A DNA stretch of 64,000 nucleotides. Source: an uncultured Phycisphaerales bacterium (GTDB lineage: Bacteria > Planctomycetota > Phycisphaerae > Phycisphaerales > UBA1924). The position numbers were made by a program, and so were the translations under genes. Each line of letters starts with the position of its first letter. Positions within the stretch are counted from its first letter, which is position 1. The notes under the pieces were generated by a model. That model made no database searches. It saw only the letters and a list, made by a program, of their open reading frames with translations, and had not been told where the DNA came from. The stretch lies in NCBI GenBank assembly GCA_903929885.1, contig CAIYWI010000027.1, positions 1 through 64,000 on the forward strand. The letters run 5' to 3'. This document shows positions 1 to 8,893 of this stretch, piece by piece.

Positions 1-1
1 G

Positions 2-577
2 CTGAGCAACGACGGCGGCGCGAGCCCCCTCACCAACAACTACAACCAGAGTTGGACGCTGTCGTTCAACGTCACGATCAACACGGCCTTCGGCGTGGGC
101 CAGCCCCGTCGCGAGGCGGGCATCGAGGTGCACAACCCCCGCAATCCGGTCTTTGGCGGTTGGACTGACGAGGGCCAGGTGCTGATCGCCAGCGACGGCG
201 AGGTGGCGGTCTTCGGCGCCTCGATGCCCTTCACCGGCTTTGGCAACATCTACACCCTCGGCACCACCGCGGGGGTGATCTTCGAGTACTTCGCCCCGGG
301 CGCGGTTGATCCGCTCAAGGGCGCGTACCAGCTCACCTTCATCGACGCCGTCACCGGCGTGCACAGCAGCGGCCTCAAGATCTGGGGCAACGAGGGTGAT
401 GCGCTCTACGGCATCAACTACGGCGCGAAGATCGGCCTCAAGGCCCAGAACCAGCGCAACCCCTTCATCGAGGACTTCTCCGACATCCAGTACACCAATG
501 TCAGCGTCGTCCCCGCCCCGGCAGCCCTTGGCCTGCTCGGGCTGGCGGGCCTGGCCGCGGGTCGCCGCCGCCGGTGA
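2..577 (+). CDS. PEP-CTERM sorting-domain protein, 5' partial
   Basis: The reading frame is open from the first bases of the window, so the N-terminus and any signal peptide lie outside it. The visible 191 residues look like an extracellular beta-rich protein, with many Gly, Asn, Thr and aromatic residues and few Cys. The last ~25 residues form a PEP-CTERM-type tail: a VPAP motif, a Leu/Ala/Gly hydrophobic segment (ALGLLGLAGLAAG) and a terminal Arg cluster (RRRR). In PEP-CTERM systems this tail is recognised by an exosortase, which cleaves it and releases or anchors the protein at the envelope. No exosortase gene is in the window. A hairpin follows the stop. The function of the main domain is not recognisable. 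Confidence 0.8.
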   Translation: MSNDGGASPLTNNYNQSWTLSFNVTINTAFGVGQPRREAGIEVHNPRNPVFGGWTDEGQVLIASDGEVAVFGASMPFTGFGNIYTLGTTAGVIFEYFAPGAVDPLKGAYQLTFIDAVTGVHSSGLKIWGNEGDALYGINYGAKIGLKAQNQRNPFIEDFSDIQYTNVSVVPAPAALGLLGLAGLAAGRRRR

Positions 578-606
578 TCGGGCGTGAACATCTCCTGATC
601 CGACTC

Positions 607-638
607 ACGCACCCGCGACGCTGACGTCGCGGGTGCGT
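607..638 (+). terminator. Hairpin terminator after the PEP-CTERM gene
   Basis: A perfect 13-bp stem (ACGCACCCGCGAC at 607-619 paired with 626-638) encloses a 6-base loop, 30 bases after the stop codon. Only a weak T-containing tail (CATTTC) follows. Because the stem is symmetrical, it may also end transcription arriving from the opposite strand, where the E2 gene ends. The rest of 639-830 holds nothing I can support. Confidence 0.6.
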
Positions 639-830
639 GTCATTTCGCCTCGGCCCGTGCGGGCGAACACGCGGGAAGCCCGAGGTGAAGCCCGGCTTGG
701 CAGGCAAGCTCTGGGTGCACGAGCGCCGACATGGACAATGACAGGGCTTCAGCCACCAGGTGCACCGTGGCGCCAAGATGGCGATGCCTCGGAGCATGGT
801 TGCGGTCGTCAGGGCGCGACGCCTCGACCC

Positions 831-2225
831 TTAGCCGCGTGCCGGGCCGAGCAACTGCTCGGGGTCCTGCAGCAGCCGGATGATCTCGGCAAGGGCCAAC
901 GCCGCCAGCGCGCCGTCGACGACGCGGTGATCGCAGGCCAGCGAGAGGGGGAGCAACTGTCCCACCTTGAACGCGCCCTTGTTCACCACCACGCCCTCGC
1001 GGGCGCGGCCCACGGCCAGGATCGCCGCCTCGGGGTAGTTGATGATCGGCGTGGCGAAGCGGCCCGCGTGGCTGCCCACGTTGCTGATCGTAAAGGTCGA
1101 GCCCATGAGCTGCTCTCGCGAGGCGGTGCGGCTGCGGGCCGAGTCGGCCGCCGCCGCGATGCCGCGGCTGATCTCGAGCACGCCAAGTCGATCCGCGTCG
1201 CGAAGCACCGGCACCATCAGCCCGTTCTCGGTGTCGGTGGCGATGCCGATGTGCACGCTGCGGTGCTGGATGATGCTGGCGTCGTACGAAGCGTCGCCGG
1301 GCTTCTCGTCCACCGTCGCGTTGAGCGGGCGGAACTGCGAGGTCGAAAGCACGCGGCAGACCGCACCGGCCACGAAGGGCAGGAACGACACCTTCTCGCC
1401 GCTGGCGGCCGCCAACTTGCGGCGGAGGCCATCCAACGCGGAGACATCCGCCTCGTCCATCACCGTGAAGTGCACGGCCTGGTTCACGCTCTCTCGCAGC
1501 CGATTGGCGATGGTGCGGCGGACGCCTCGGAAGGGAATGCGGAGCGTGTCGGGCCCGCCGTCGAGGGCGATGGGCCGCGAAGGGGCCGAGCGGGGCGCCT
1601 CGGAGGCGGCAGGACGGGCCGGGGGAGCGAAGGAGGGGGCGGGGGCCGCGGACCTTGCTGCAGGAGCGGGCTTGGCCTTCGCGGCTCCGGAGGCGGCCGC
1701 TCGCACATCCTTCTCCGTCACGCGGCCGCCGATGCCGGTGCCGCTGACCGCATCGATGTTGACGCCGAGTTCCTTGGCGATGCGGCGCACCGCCGGAGTG
1801 GCGAGGGCCTTGCCCGTGTTCTCGGTGCCGGGGATCGCGCTGAGCGAACCCACGACCGTGCCCGCGTCCTCTCGTTCGGCGGCGGGTTCGGGAATCTCCT
1901 CGACCGCAGCGGGGGCCGGCGTCGACTTGGCGGGTTCGGCGACCTTCGGAGCAGCGGTCCCGCCGCCAGAACCGAGATAGGTCACGAGGGGTGCGCCGGT
2001 GTGGATGATCTCCCCTTCCTTGCCGTGGAGCGTCTTGATCACGCCCGAGCGAGGGCTGGGCACCTCGACGACGGCCTTGTCGGTCTCCATCTCGGCGAGG
2101 ATGTCGAGTTCCTTGACGTGCTGCCCCTCGGCGACTCGCCACTTGAGCAGTTCGGCCTCGTGCACGCCCTCGCCCAGGTCGGGAAGGATGAAGACATCGG
2201 GATCGGATGAGGTCTGGTGGGCCAT
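831..2225 (-). CDS. Dihydrolipoamide acyltransferase, E2 of a 2-oxoacid dehydrogenase complex
   Basis: E2 core of a pyruvate or branched-chain 2-oxoacid dehydrogenase: it takes the acyl group from E1 on a swinging lipoyl arm and passes it to CoA. The 464-residue protein has one N-terminal lipoyl domain (about 8-83) with lipoyl-lysine K50 in METDKA, an Ala/Pro-rich linker, a peripheral-subunit-binding domain (about 140-175, with VSGTGIGGRV), a second Ala/Pro linker, and the catalytic domain ending in DHRVVDG (His about 433). The start ATG at 2225 was preferred to an upstream in-frame ATG at 2288, because the lipoyl domain begins right after it and the longer form would overlap the E1 beta stop. 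It is the last gene of an E1 alpha-E1 beta-E2 operon. Substrate (pyruvate or branched-chain) cannot be decided. No E3 is adjacent, so a shared E3 elsewhere is implied. Confidence 0.93.
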   Translation of the reverse strand: MAHQTSSDPDVFILPDLGEGVHEAELLKWRVAEGQHVKELDILAEMETDKAVVEVPSPRSGVIKTLHGKEGEIIHTGAPLVTYLGSGGGTAAPKVAEPAKSTPAPAAVEEIPEPAAEREDAGTVVGSLSAIPGTENTGKALATPAVRRIAKELGVNIDAVSGTGIGGRVTEKDVRAAASGAAKAKPAPAARSAAPAPSFAPPARPAASEAPRSAPSRPIALDGGPDTLRIPFRGVRRTIANRLRESVNQAVHFTVMDEADVSALDGLRRKLAAASGEKVSFLPFVAGAVCRVLSTSQFRPLNATVDEKPGDASYDASIIQHRSVHIGIATDTENGLMVPVLRDADRLGVLEISRGIAAAADSARSRTASREQLMGSTFTISNVGSHAGRFATPIINYPEAAILAVGRAREGVVVNKGAFKVGQLLPLSLACDHRVVDGALAALALAEIIRLLQDPEQLLGPARG

Positions 2226-2284
2226 GTCGTTGTACCGTGTGGAGAGAGTGCCTGGGAGAGAGAGCGAGTGACGGAGCGATGGAC

Positions 2285-3340
2285 TCAATAGGCCAGCGTC
2301 TGCTGCACGGCCTCGACGATGCGCTTGCTATCGGGGAGGTACTCGAGTTCGAGCTTGTAGTACGGCATGATCGTGTCGAAGCCGGCGACTCGCTGCACGG
2401 GAGCGTGCAGGTGGAGGAAGCAGTTCTCCTGAATGATGCTCGACAGTTCGGCGCCGAAGCCGCAGGTCTTGGGGGCCTCGTGCACGATCACGCAGCGGCC
2501 GGTCTTGTTGACGCTCTCGATGACCGTGTCGCGATCGAGCGGAGCGATGGTCCGCAGGTCGATCAACTCGACGCTGACGTCCTCGGGCAGGGCGTCAAGG
2601 GCGGCAAGGGCCTGATAGACGCTGGCGCCCCACGTGACGAGGGTGAGGTCCGTGCCTTCCGAGACGATCCGGGCCTTGCCGAGGGGGATCGTGTAGCGAT
2701 CCTCGGGGATCCACTCGCGGGTCGGGAGGCGGTAGACGCGCTTGGGCTCGAAGAAGATGACCGGATCGGGGTCGGCGATGGCCGCCGCGAGCAGGCCCTT
2801 GGCATCCAGGGGCGTCGATGGCATGACCACCTTGAGGCCGGGCTGGTGGGCGTAGATGGCCTCGGGGGAATCGCTGTGCAGCTCGGGGGCGTGGATGCCG
2901 CCGCCCACGGGCACGCGAACGACCATGGGCACCGTGATGGCGCCGCGGCTGCGGGTGCGGTAGCGGGCGGCGTGGTTGCAGAGTTGGTCGTACGCGGGGC
3001 CGAGGAAGCCCTCGAACTGGATCTCGGGAATGGGCCGCATGCCGCCCATGGCCAGGCCGATGGCCGACCCCATGATGCCCGACTCGCTGAGCGGGGTGTC
3101 GACGACGCGTTGCTCGCCGAAGCGGGCCTGCAGGCCGTCGGTGGCCCGGAAGACGCCGCCGTTGAGGCCCACGTCCTCGCCCAGGCACATGACGCGATCG
3201 TCGAGGTCCATCTCCTGCGCCAGCGTGAGGGTGATGGCCTCGACGAGATTGCACTCGACGAGTTGCTGGCCGCCCTGATCGTCGACGCGGCGACGGAGCT
3301 TGGGGTTGAAGGGTTCCTTGGCGGTGGTGGTGCTCGACAT
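2285..3340 (-). CDS. 2-oxoacid dehydrogenase E1 component, beta subunit
   Basis: Beta subunit of the thiamine-diphosphate-dependent E1 heterotetramer that decarboxylates a 2-oxoacid and reductively acylates the E2 lipoyl group. It is 351 residues, normal for the family. It starts MSSTTTAKEP, after which the family-typical sequence VEAITLTLAQEM ... GEDVG begins. Other family landmarks are TPLSESGIMGSAIGLA, EIQFEGF, RVPVGGGIHAPELHSDS and, in the C-terminal transketolase-like domain, VELIDLRTIAPLD and HEAPKTCGFGAEL. The gene lies 59 bases before E2 and 76 bases after E1 alpha on the same strand, which supports one operon. The frame stays open upstream to 3568, but the extra residues are Arg/Pro/Ser-rich and unlike the family, so the ATG at 3340 was chosen. 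Confidence 0.93.
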   Translation of the reverse strand: MSSTTTAKEPFNPKLRRRVDDQGGQQLVECNLVEAITLTLAQEMDLDDRVMCLGEDVGLNGGVFRATDGLQARFGEQRVVDTPLSESGIMGSAIGLAMGGMRPIPEIQFEGFLGPAYDQLCNHAARYRTRSRGAITVPMVVRVPVGGGIHAPELHSDSPEAIYAHQPGLKVVMPSTPLDAKGLLAAAIADPDPVIFFEPKRVYRLPTREWIPEDRYTIPLGKARIVSEGTDLTLVTWGASVYQALAALDALPEDVSVELIDLRTIAPLDRDTVIESVNKTGRCVIVHEAPKTCGFGAELSSIIQENCFLHLHAPVQRVAGFDTIMPYYKLELEYLPDSKRIVEAVQQTLAY

Positions 3341-3416
3341 GATGGCCTTTCGGAAAGATCGTCCGCCTCGGCGGCGGCGACTGGCGATGCACAGGGGTTC
3401 GCGACGCGCGGAGGGA

Positions 3417-4535
3417 TCAGCGGCCGGCGAGACCGACCTGCTCGGGCGACTGCCCCAGCGAGTGGGTCCGCATGGTGCGACGCTGCACCTCAAGCTCGGG
3501 CGGGATCGTCGCGTACGTGTAGTCGAAGATGTCCGACACCGCGGGCTTGGCGATCCCCTCGGCGGCACGCACCACCTCGGAGACCATCGCCTTGCCCGCC
3601 TCGTCGAGTTCGGCCTGCTTGGCGTCGTCCCACAGCCCCTTCGAGACCAGATACTTGCGGAGACGGATGATCGGGTCCTTGCCCACCCATGCCTCGACCT
3701 CGACCGGATCGCGGTAGCGACGAGCGTCGTCGGCCGTGGTGTGATCGGCCAAGCGATACGTCACGGCCTCGATGAAGGAAGGACCGCCGCCGGCACGGGC
3801 CCGCTCGATGGCGTCGCGGCTGGCCTTGTAGACCGCGAAGAGGTCGTTGCCATCCACCCGCACGCAGGGCATGCCGTAGGCGATGGCCTTCTGCGCCACG
3901 GTGCTGCTCCACATCTGCCGCTCGCGGGGCACCGAGATGGCCCACTCGTTGTTCTGACAGAAGAAGATGGTGGGCGTCTGCTGCACGCTCGCGAAGTTCA
4001 TCGCCTCGTGGAAGTCGCCCTCGCTGGTCGCGCCGTCGCCGAAGTACGTGATGGCGACGCCGGGGATGCCCCGGAGCTTCATCGCCCACGAGATGCCCGT
4101 CGCGTGGAGCATTTGCGTGCCGATGGGAATGCACAAGGGGGTGATGTTCACGCCCTGGGGAATCTGGTTGCCTCGCTCGTCGCCCATCCAGTGCAGGAGC
4201 ACATAGTGCATCGGCAGGCCGTGCATCCACAGGGCGGCGTTCTCGCGATAGCACGGGACCAGCCAGTCGACTCCTCGCTTGGCGGCAAAGGCCGAGCCGA
4301 TGGCGGCGGCCTCCTGCCCCTTGTTCTGCGGATAAGTGCCCATGCGGCCCGACCGCTGCAGCTTGAAGGCCGTCTCGTCGAGCGCACGGCACTTGCACAT
4401 GTACTGGAACAACTCCAGGACCTGCTCATCGGTGAGCGTGTCCTTCGCGAGTTGCTCGTCGAGAACGCCATGCTCGTCGAGGATGGAGATGTGCTCGACC
4501 GTCGCGGAGAAGTCGGTGCGGATGGGCATGGGCAA
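3417..4535 (-). CDS. 2-oxoacid dehydrogenase E1 component, alpha subunit
   Basis: Alpha subunit of E1, which binds thiamine diphosphate. The 372-residue protein carries the ThDP motif GDG (167-169), 25 residues, then NN (195-196), within FGDGATSEGDFHEAMNF. Further family signatures are RALDETAFKLQRSGRMGTYP near the N-terminus and a loop reading ADHTTADDARRYR, which corresponds to the phosphorylation-loop region of other E1 alpha subunits. The loop resembles both Gram-positive pyruvate and branched-chain enzymes, so substrate remains open. It is the promoter-proximal gene of the E1 alpha-E1 beta-E2 operon. Two in-frame ATGs (4535 and 4529) are possible starts and differ by two residues. Confidence 0.93.
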   Translation of the reverse strand: MPMPIRTDFSATVEHISILDEHGVLDEQLAKDTLTDEQVLELFQYMCKCRALDETAFKLQRSGRMGTYPQNKGQEAAAIGSAFAAKRGVDWLVPCYRENAALWMHGLPMHYVLLHWMGDERGNQIPQGVNITPLCIPIGTQMLHATGISWAMKLRGIPGVAITYFGDGATSEGDFHEAMNFASVQQTPTIFFCQNNEWAISVPRERQMWSSTVAQKAIAYGMPCVRVDGNDLFAVYKASRDAIERARAGGGPSFIEAVTYRLADHTTADDARRYRDPVEVEAWVGKDPIIRLRKYLVSKGLWDDAKQAELDEAGKAMVSEVVRAAEGIAKPAVSDIFDYTYATIPPELEVQRRTMRTHSLGQSPEQVGLAGR

Positions 4536-4594
4536 GGGTAGGGCCGGTTCGCGGCGCGTCCAGTCGCGGCGGCGCCCTCCCGGCCCCCGTCCCG

Positions 4595-5608
4595 TCAGGA
4601 GAAGGCGATGGAGGCAAAGCGTCCCCGCTCGGCGCCGAAGTCGGGCGGCGGCGGCGGCAGTCGCAGAAGCCGCGGCTCGCGGCCGAGCCCCTCGCGAACC
4701 TCTCGCTCCAGGCGACCGGGCCGACAGAGTTCACGCGTGTTGGTCGAGGCGAAGATCACGCCCTTGGGGTTGAGCAGCGTCGCCGCCTCCTTGACCAACC
4801 GCGCGTAATCATCGACCGAACTCCACGGGGCGATGCCCTTGCGTCTCGATCCGGCGGCAAAGCTGGGCGGGTCGAGGATGACCAGGTCGTAGCGAAGCCC
4901 CTTGCGTTTCGCGTACCCGATGAACTCGAACGTATCCATCTTGGCGAAGCGGTGCGTCGAGGCGTCGAGGCCGTTGTGGGCGAAGTTGCGTCGCCCCCAC
5001 TCCAGATAACGCGGCGAGACGTCGACGCTCGTGGTGACGGCCCCCGCCGTCGCCGCCGCCACCGAGAAGGCGCACGTGTACGCGAAGGTGTTGAGCACCG
5101 CCGGCGCAGCCCGACCCTCGGCCACGCGACCTCGCACCCACGAGGCGACCCACGCGCGGTTCTCGCGCTGGTCGAGGAACAGGCCGGTGGACAGCCCGTC
5201 ATACGGGCGGACCTCGAGCGACCAGCCGTGCTCGCGAATGACCACCGCCTCGGGCTGCGGCTCCCCCGCCGCCGGCGCAGGATCGGTCACGCCCTCGGGC
5301 ATCTCGCCGCCCATGCGGGAGCGGTCCTTTGCGAAGGGCTTGTGGTAGACGGCCCGCACGCCCAGGGTCGCGAGCGTCTCGAGCACGGCCGGAGCCTCGG
5401 CCTTGGCGTCGAACCTCGCCGGCGCGGTCCCCTCGTGCGTGATGAGCGTGGCGAACGGACCGTACACGTCGACAAGCACGCCGTCGAGGCCTTCGGGCCC
5501 TCCGGAAAAGGCGCGAAAGGCCTGGGTGCGGCCCCGGCGCAGGAGATCGGCGCGACGCTCGATCGCCGACGCCAGCAACTCGCGAAAGGAGGGAGGCCGA
5601 TCGCCCAC
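4595..5608 (-). CDS. Class I SAM-dependent methyltransferase, RlmI/RlmK-like (probable rRNA m5C)
   Basis: Probable 23S rRNA cytosine-5 methyltransferase of the RlmI/YwbD type. Of its 337 residues, the first ~100 look like the RlmI N-terminal region (GLDGVLVDVYGPFATL, then VYHKPFAKDRS). The catalytic domain follows, with YDGLSTGLFLDQRENR, SAM motif I (VLNTFAYTCAFSVAAA), an acidic SAM ligand in TTSVDVSPRYLEWG, and the motif YDLVILDPPSFA (DPPS). The start is a GTG four bases after the PhoU stop. No ATG is suitably placed, so translational coupling to phoU is likely. The usual PUA domain seems short or degenerate at this N-terminus. The target base is inferred from family only. Confidence 0.8.
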   Translation of the reverse strand: MGDRPPSFRELLASAIERRADLLRRGRTQAFRAFSGGPEGLDGVLVDVYGPFATLITHEGTAPARFDAKAEAPAVLETLATLGVRAVYHKPFAKDRSRMGGEMPEGVTDPAPAAGEPQPEAVVIREHGWSLEVRPYDGLSTGLFLDQRENRAWVASWVRGRVAEGRAAPAVLNTFAYTCAFSVAAATAGAVTTSVDVSPRYLEWGRRNFAHNGLDASTHRFAKMDTFEFIGYAKRKGLRYDLVILDPPSFAAGSRRKGIAPWSSVDDYARLVKEAATLLNPKGVIFASTNTRELCRPGRLEREVREGLGREPRLLRLPPPPPDFGAERGRFASIAFS

Positions 5609-5611
5609 GCC

Positions 5612-6337
5612 TCAGGCCTTCTGTTCCACGCGTTCCCACGCGTTGAGGCCGTGACGGACGATCGCGCCGGTGGTGAGGTAGATCACCTGCTCGGCGATGT
5701 TGGTGCAGTGGTCGGCGATGATCTCGCAGGCCGTTGCCACCTCGTGGAGCGAGAAGGCGAAGTCGGCAGACATCTGCCCTCGCACCATTTTCTGCTCGGC
5801 GTCCCGCAGCAGCGCGTCCTTGAAGGCCGTCACCGCATGCTGGCTCTGGAGGACGATGTTCGCCAAGTTCGGATCGTCGCGGAGCACGGCCGTGTTCACG
5901 TCGCGGACGATGCCCACGACGCTGTTGGCCATCACGCGGAACGTTTCGGGGAAGGCCTGACCGGCCGCGCCGCCGATCTTGGCCGCCAAGACCATGTCGG
6001 CCAGTTCGACCGCGACGTCGGCCGTGCGTTCGAGCTCGTTGTTCACCTTCACGATGGTCACGACCGCCCGAAGCTGCTCAGGGTTCAGCTCGGAGGTGTC
6101 GGCCCGGTCCCGCTTGGTGGCGTCGGTCAGCAGTTGCACGCAGGCCCGCTCGAGTTCCACGTCGACCGCGTCGATCAGGTCGTCCTGATTCTTGACCCAC
6201 GCCGCCCGCTCAAGGCTGCCGCTGAAGATCGCGTCGAACGCGGCCTCGAGCACGCCCTGCACCCGCTTGCCCTGAGCGACCAAGTCGCCCTTGAGGCGAT
6301 GCGTCCGTTGCACGAATCCTTCGGTGTCGGTCGTCAT
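5612..6337 (-). CDS. phoU: PhoU-domain phosphate signalling protein
   Basis: Probable cytoplasmic PhoU protein, which in other bacteria links the Pst phosphate transporter to PhoR/PhoB and restrains the Pho response. The 241-residue protein is all helical and has two PhoU repeats. Each contains the acidic metal-binding pattern: NNELERTADVAVELADMV at about 98-115 and ATACEIIADHCTNIAEQVIY near 205-225 (ER/D and E/D-H-TNIAE). Length is typical. No pst, phoR or phoB gene is nearby, so its partner genes are elsewhere. It is followed after three bases by the methyltransferase gene, an unusual neighbour. Confidence 0.9.
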   Translation of the reverse strand: MTTDTEGFVQRTHRLKGDLVAQGKRVQGVLEAAFDAIFSGSLERAAWVKNQDDLIDAVDVELERACVQLLTDATKRDRADTSELNPEQLRAVVTIVKVNNELERTADVAVELADMVLAAKIGGAAGQAFPETFRVMANSVVGIVRDVNTAVLRDDPNLANIVLQSQHAVTAFKDALLRDAEQKMVRGQMSADFAFSLHEVATACEIIADHCTNIAEQVIYLTTGAIVRHGLNAWERVEQKA

Positions 6338-6482
6338 GGGAGGGAGAGAGCGGTCTGACTCGAACCAAGACCACGCGGATGACGATCAACCGTAGGGCCC
6401 GCCGTCGGCCCGCGACGGGCCCGAGGCCGCCCGGCACGCGCCTCGATCCGGCCCCTCCACCGCTCATATGCTTTCGCGGACC

Positions 6483-6920
6483 ATGATCACCCCCTCCCCG
6501 ACCACGAAGATCGACCCCACGCACGCCCGCGGCACCTTCGTCGCCGCCGTCGCGGAGACCGCCACCAAGCCGGCGTACGTCAAGTTCGCCGTTCCCAACA
6601 CCAGCTACGAGCTCCACCTTCGCGCGGCGGGCTCGATTGACGCCGCCCCGGGCAAGCGGCTCATCGGCATCATCCGAGCCCAAGCCCGACGGATCGACGC
6701 CACGCAGACCGGCGGTCAGTTCGTCGAGCCCGTGATGGGACGACCCCGTCGCGTGCAGGGCACCGTCGTCGCCGTCGTCGGCGATGCCGTGGTCGTCAAT
6801 GCCGGCACGCCCATCCACTGCACCCCCACCGATCCTCGCCAGAAGGCCTCGCAGTTCACCCCCGGTCAGTTCGTCGGCTTCGACGTCCTCGACGGGGCGT
6901 CGATCGAGCAGGTTCGCTGA
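6483..6920 (+). CDS. Conserved-looking small protein of unknown function upstream of xseA
   Basis: 145 residues, no Cys apart from one, no signal peptide and no membrane segment, so a soluble cytoplasmic protein is likely. It alternates short beta-type segments (YVKFAVPNTSYELHL, RLIGIIRAQARRI, RVQGTVVAVVGDAVVVN, FVGFDVLDGASI) separated by Gly/Pro/Thr turns, a pattern compatible with a small beta barrel such as an OB fold; this is inference. Codon use is like that of its neighbours. An upstream in-frame ATG at 6468 is also possible, but the stretch between is not protein-like. The gene ends 46 bases before xseA on the same strand, so the two are probably co-transcribed. I do not recognise the family. 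Confidence 0.72.
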   Translation: MITPSPTTKIDPTHARGTFVAAVAETATKPAYVKFAVPNTSYELHLRAAGSIDAAPGKRLIGIIRAQARRIDATQTGGQFVEPVMGRPRRVQGTVVAVVGDAVVVNAGTPIHCTPTDPRQKASQFTPGQFVGFDVLDGASIEQVR

Positions 6921-6966
6921 ACTCCCCGCCCGCGTCGGCGGCATCGCCTCAGGAGACCTTCGTCCA

Positions 6967-8433
6967 GTGTCGAGGTCCCTTTTCGATCCCCAGCGAACCG
7001 CCGCCGCCCGCGCCCAGACCGCCGCCGACGGGGGCGAGTCGCCGTTGACGGTCACGCAACTCGCCGCGCGGATTGACGGCACGCTCAAGGCCGGCATGCC
7101 TCAGGCCGTGCGGTTCACCGGCGAAGTCTCGGGCTTTCGCGACAGCGACCACTGGTACTTCACCATCAAGGACGCGGGGGCGTCGGTGAACTGCGTCGTC
7201 TGGCGGTCGGGGAAGAAGAACGTCAAGTTCACGCCCGCCAACGGCCAGCAGGTGCTCGCACGCGGTCGCGTCGAGTTCTACGCCCCCCAAGGCCGAGTCT
7301 CGGTCATCCTCGATTCGCTCGAACCCGTGGGCGCCGGCGCGCTGGACCTGGCATTCCGAGCCCTGTGCGACGAACTTCGCGGGCTGGGTTGGTTCGCGGA
7401 GGAACGCAAGCGACCGCTCCCGCACTTTCCGTCCAAGATCGCGGTGGTCACCAGCCGCACCGCCGCCGCCCTGCAGGACGTGCTCGTGACGATGCGAAAG
7501 CGATGCCCGGCGGTGGGCGTCCTCTTGGCCGACTGCCGGGTGCAGGGACAGGGAGCCGCCGAGGAGGTGGCCGCCGCCATCCGCGAGGTGGGCAGCCGGG
7601 CGAGGGCCCTTGGCGTCGAGGCCCTCCTGGTGACCCGCGGCGGGGGCTCGATGGAGGACCTGTGGACCTTCAACGAGCGCGTGGTGGCCCAGGCGATCGT
7701 CGAATGTCCCATTCCCGTGGTGGCGGCCATCGGCCACGAGACCGACACCACCATCGCCGAACTGGTCGCCGACCTTCGCGCCGCCACCCCGACGCAAGCC
7801 GCCGTGCGGCTCACGCCCGACGCGGCGGCCTTGACGCAGCAGTTGCACTCGGTGGGCGGTCGCCTGGGCATGCTCATGCGTCAAGGCCTCGACACGCGAC
7901 GAAGGCTGCTTGATTCATTGGCGTCGCGGCCGGTGTTGGCATCGCCCACGCGAGCCCTTGAGGCGTATGAGCTCGCGATCGACCGGCACGAGGAGTCGCT
8001 TGCAGCCGCCGTGCGGGCGAGGTTCGCCCATCATCGCAGCGTGCTCGACCGTCTCGCCCTCCGCTTGGAGCGTTGCCGCCCTGCGCAGCAGTTGGCCGCC
8101 CGCGCGTCCCGCGTGGCGACGATCGAAGTCAGGCTCGCTGCCGCGGTGCGCCATCGTGTCGTTCACCTGCGGGGGGCCGTTGAAGCTGCATCGCGTCAAC
8201 TCGAGGCCGTCAGCCCGTTGCGGGTGCTTGAACGGGGCTACTCGGTGACGACCACCGCGGACGGACGGTTGGTGCGGCGGGCCGCCGACGCCCCGCCGGG
8301 AACCGAGATCATCACAAGGGTGGCCGACGGGACCCTGCAGTCGCGGGTGGAAGGCCGGAACCCGCAAGCCGCCCCCGCTCCCGCGCGAAGGCCCGTGCGG
8401 AACACCGGCAGCGACGACTCGCTCTTCGGCTGA
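6967..8433 (+). CDS. xseA: Exodeoxyribonuclease VII large subunit
   Basis: Catalytic subunit of exonuclease VII, which degrades single-stranded DNA from both ends into oligonucleotides in complex with several XseB copies. The 488-residue protein has an N-terminal OB-fold domain (about 25-115, with VRFTGEVSGFRDSDHWYF and GRVEFYAPQGRVSVIL), then the nuclease domain with IAVVTSRTAAALQDVL, TRGGGSMEDLWTFNE, AAIGHETDTTIAELVAD and RAATPTQAA, a long coiled-coil and a C-terminal barrel beginning RVLERGYSV. The start is taken as the GTG preceded by AGGAG at 6952-6956 (10-base spacing); no ATG lies close to the OB domain. The longer open frame further upstream overlaps the previous gene and is not family-like. 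xseB follows after 59 bases. Confidence 0.93.
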   Translation: MSRSLFDPQRTAAARAQTAADGGESPLTVTQLAARIDGTLKAGMPQAVRFTGEVSGFRDSDHWYFTIKDAGASVNCVVWRSGKKNVKFTPANGQQVLARGRVEFYAPQGRVSVILDSLEPVGAGALDLAFRALCDELRGLGWFAEERKRPLPHFPSKIAVVTSRTAAALQDVLVTMRKRCPAVGVLLADCRVQGQGAAEEVAAAIREVGSRARALGVEALLVTRGGGSMEDLWTFNERVVAQAIVECPIPVVAAIGHETDTTIAELVADLRAATPTQAAVRLTPDAAALTQQLHSVGGRLGMLMRQGLDTRRRLLDSLASRPVLASPTRALEAYELAIDRHEESLAAAVRARFAHHRSVLDRLALRLERCRPAQQLAARASRVATIEVRLAAAVRHRVVHLRGAVEAASRQLEAVSPLRVLERGYSVTTTADGRLVRRAADAPPGTEIITRVADGTLQSRVEGRNPQAAPAPARRPVRNTGSDDSLFG

Positions 8434-8492
8434 GCCGCGAGCGGCGCAACCCGAAGATTCATCGTCGGGCCGGGCGGGGCTAACCTAGGTCC

Positions 8493-8726
8493 GTGAGCAC
8501 CAACAAGACACCCAAGGATGCCGCCACTCCGGACGACCTGCCGTTCGAGAAGGCGATGGAACGCCTCGAGGCGATCGTCGAGAGGATCGAGCAGGGGGAG
8601 ATCGGGCTGGAGGACTCGGTGAAGGAGTACGAGAAGGGCATGGCGCTGCTGGCGCGGTGCCGTCACATTCTCGGCCAGGCCGAGCAGAAGATCGAGGAGC
8701 TCGGCAAGGCCGCCCCCAAGGCGTGA
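8493..8726 (+). CDS. xseB: Exodeoxyribonuclease VII small subunit
   Basis: Small subunit of exonuclease VII, whose helical hairpin packs along the XseA coiled coil. The 77-residue protein matches the family length and pattern: LPFEKAMERLEAIVERIEQG, then GLEDSVKEYEKGMALLARCR, then LGQAEQKIEEL. The start codon is GTG (VSTNKTPKD). It lies directly downstream of xseA on the same strand, as in most bacteria. The 166 bases that follow, up to the prepilin peptidase, hold no further gene I can see. Confidence 0.93.
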   Translation: MSTNKTPKDAATPDDLPFEKAMERLEAIVERIEQGEIGLEDSVKEYEKGMALLARCRHILGQAEQKIEELGKAAPKA

Positions 8727-8893
8727 ATCCCTCCCCGGGCTCGGGCCCCTGAGCGTGCGGTCGCGTGGCGGGCATCCTCCCCGATCGCAGGGGTGGCACG
8801 GGCCCGTTCTGGTGAAGCCGAGCCGCGGCTGCCGATGGACCCAAGGAGATGCCGCAGCGGCGGCGTCCGACCCTCCCGCGACGGACACGTCCC

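Noticed and set aside
831-4535. A complete pyruvate dehydrogenase operon including E3
   Set aside because: E1 alpha, E1 beta and E2 are present, but no FAD/NAD disulfide oxidoreductase (GGxCxxxGC) is encoded on either side.
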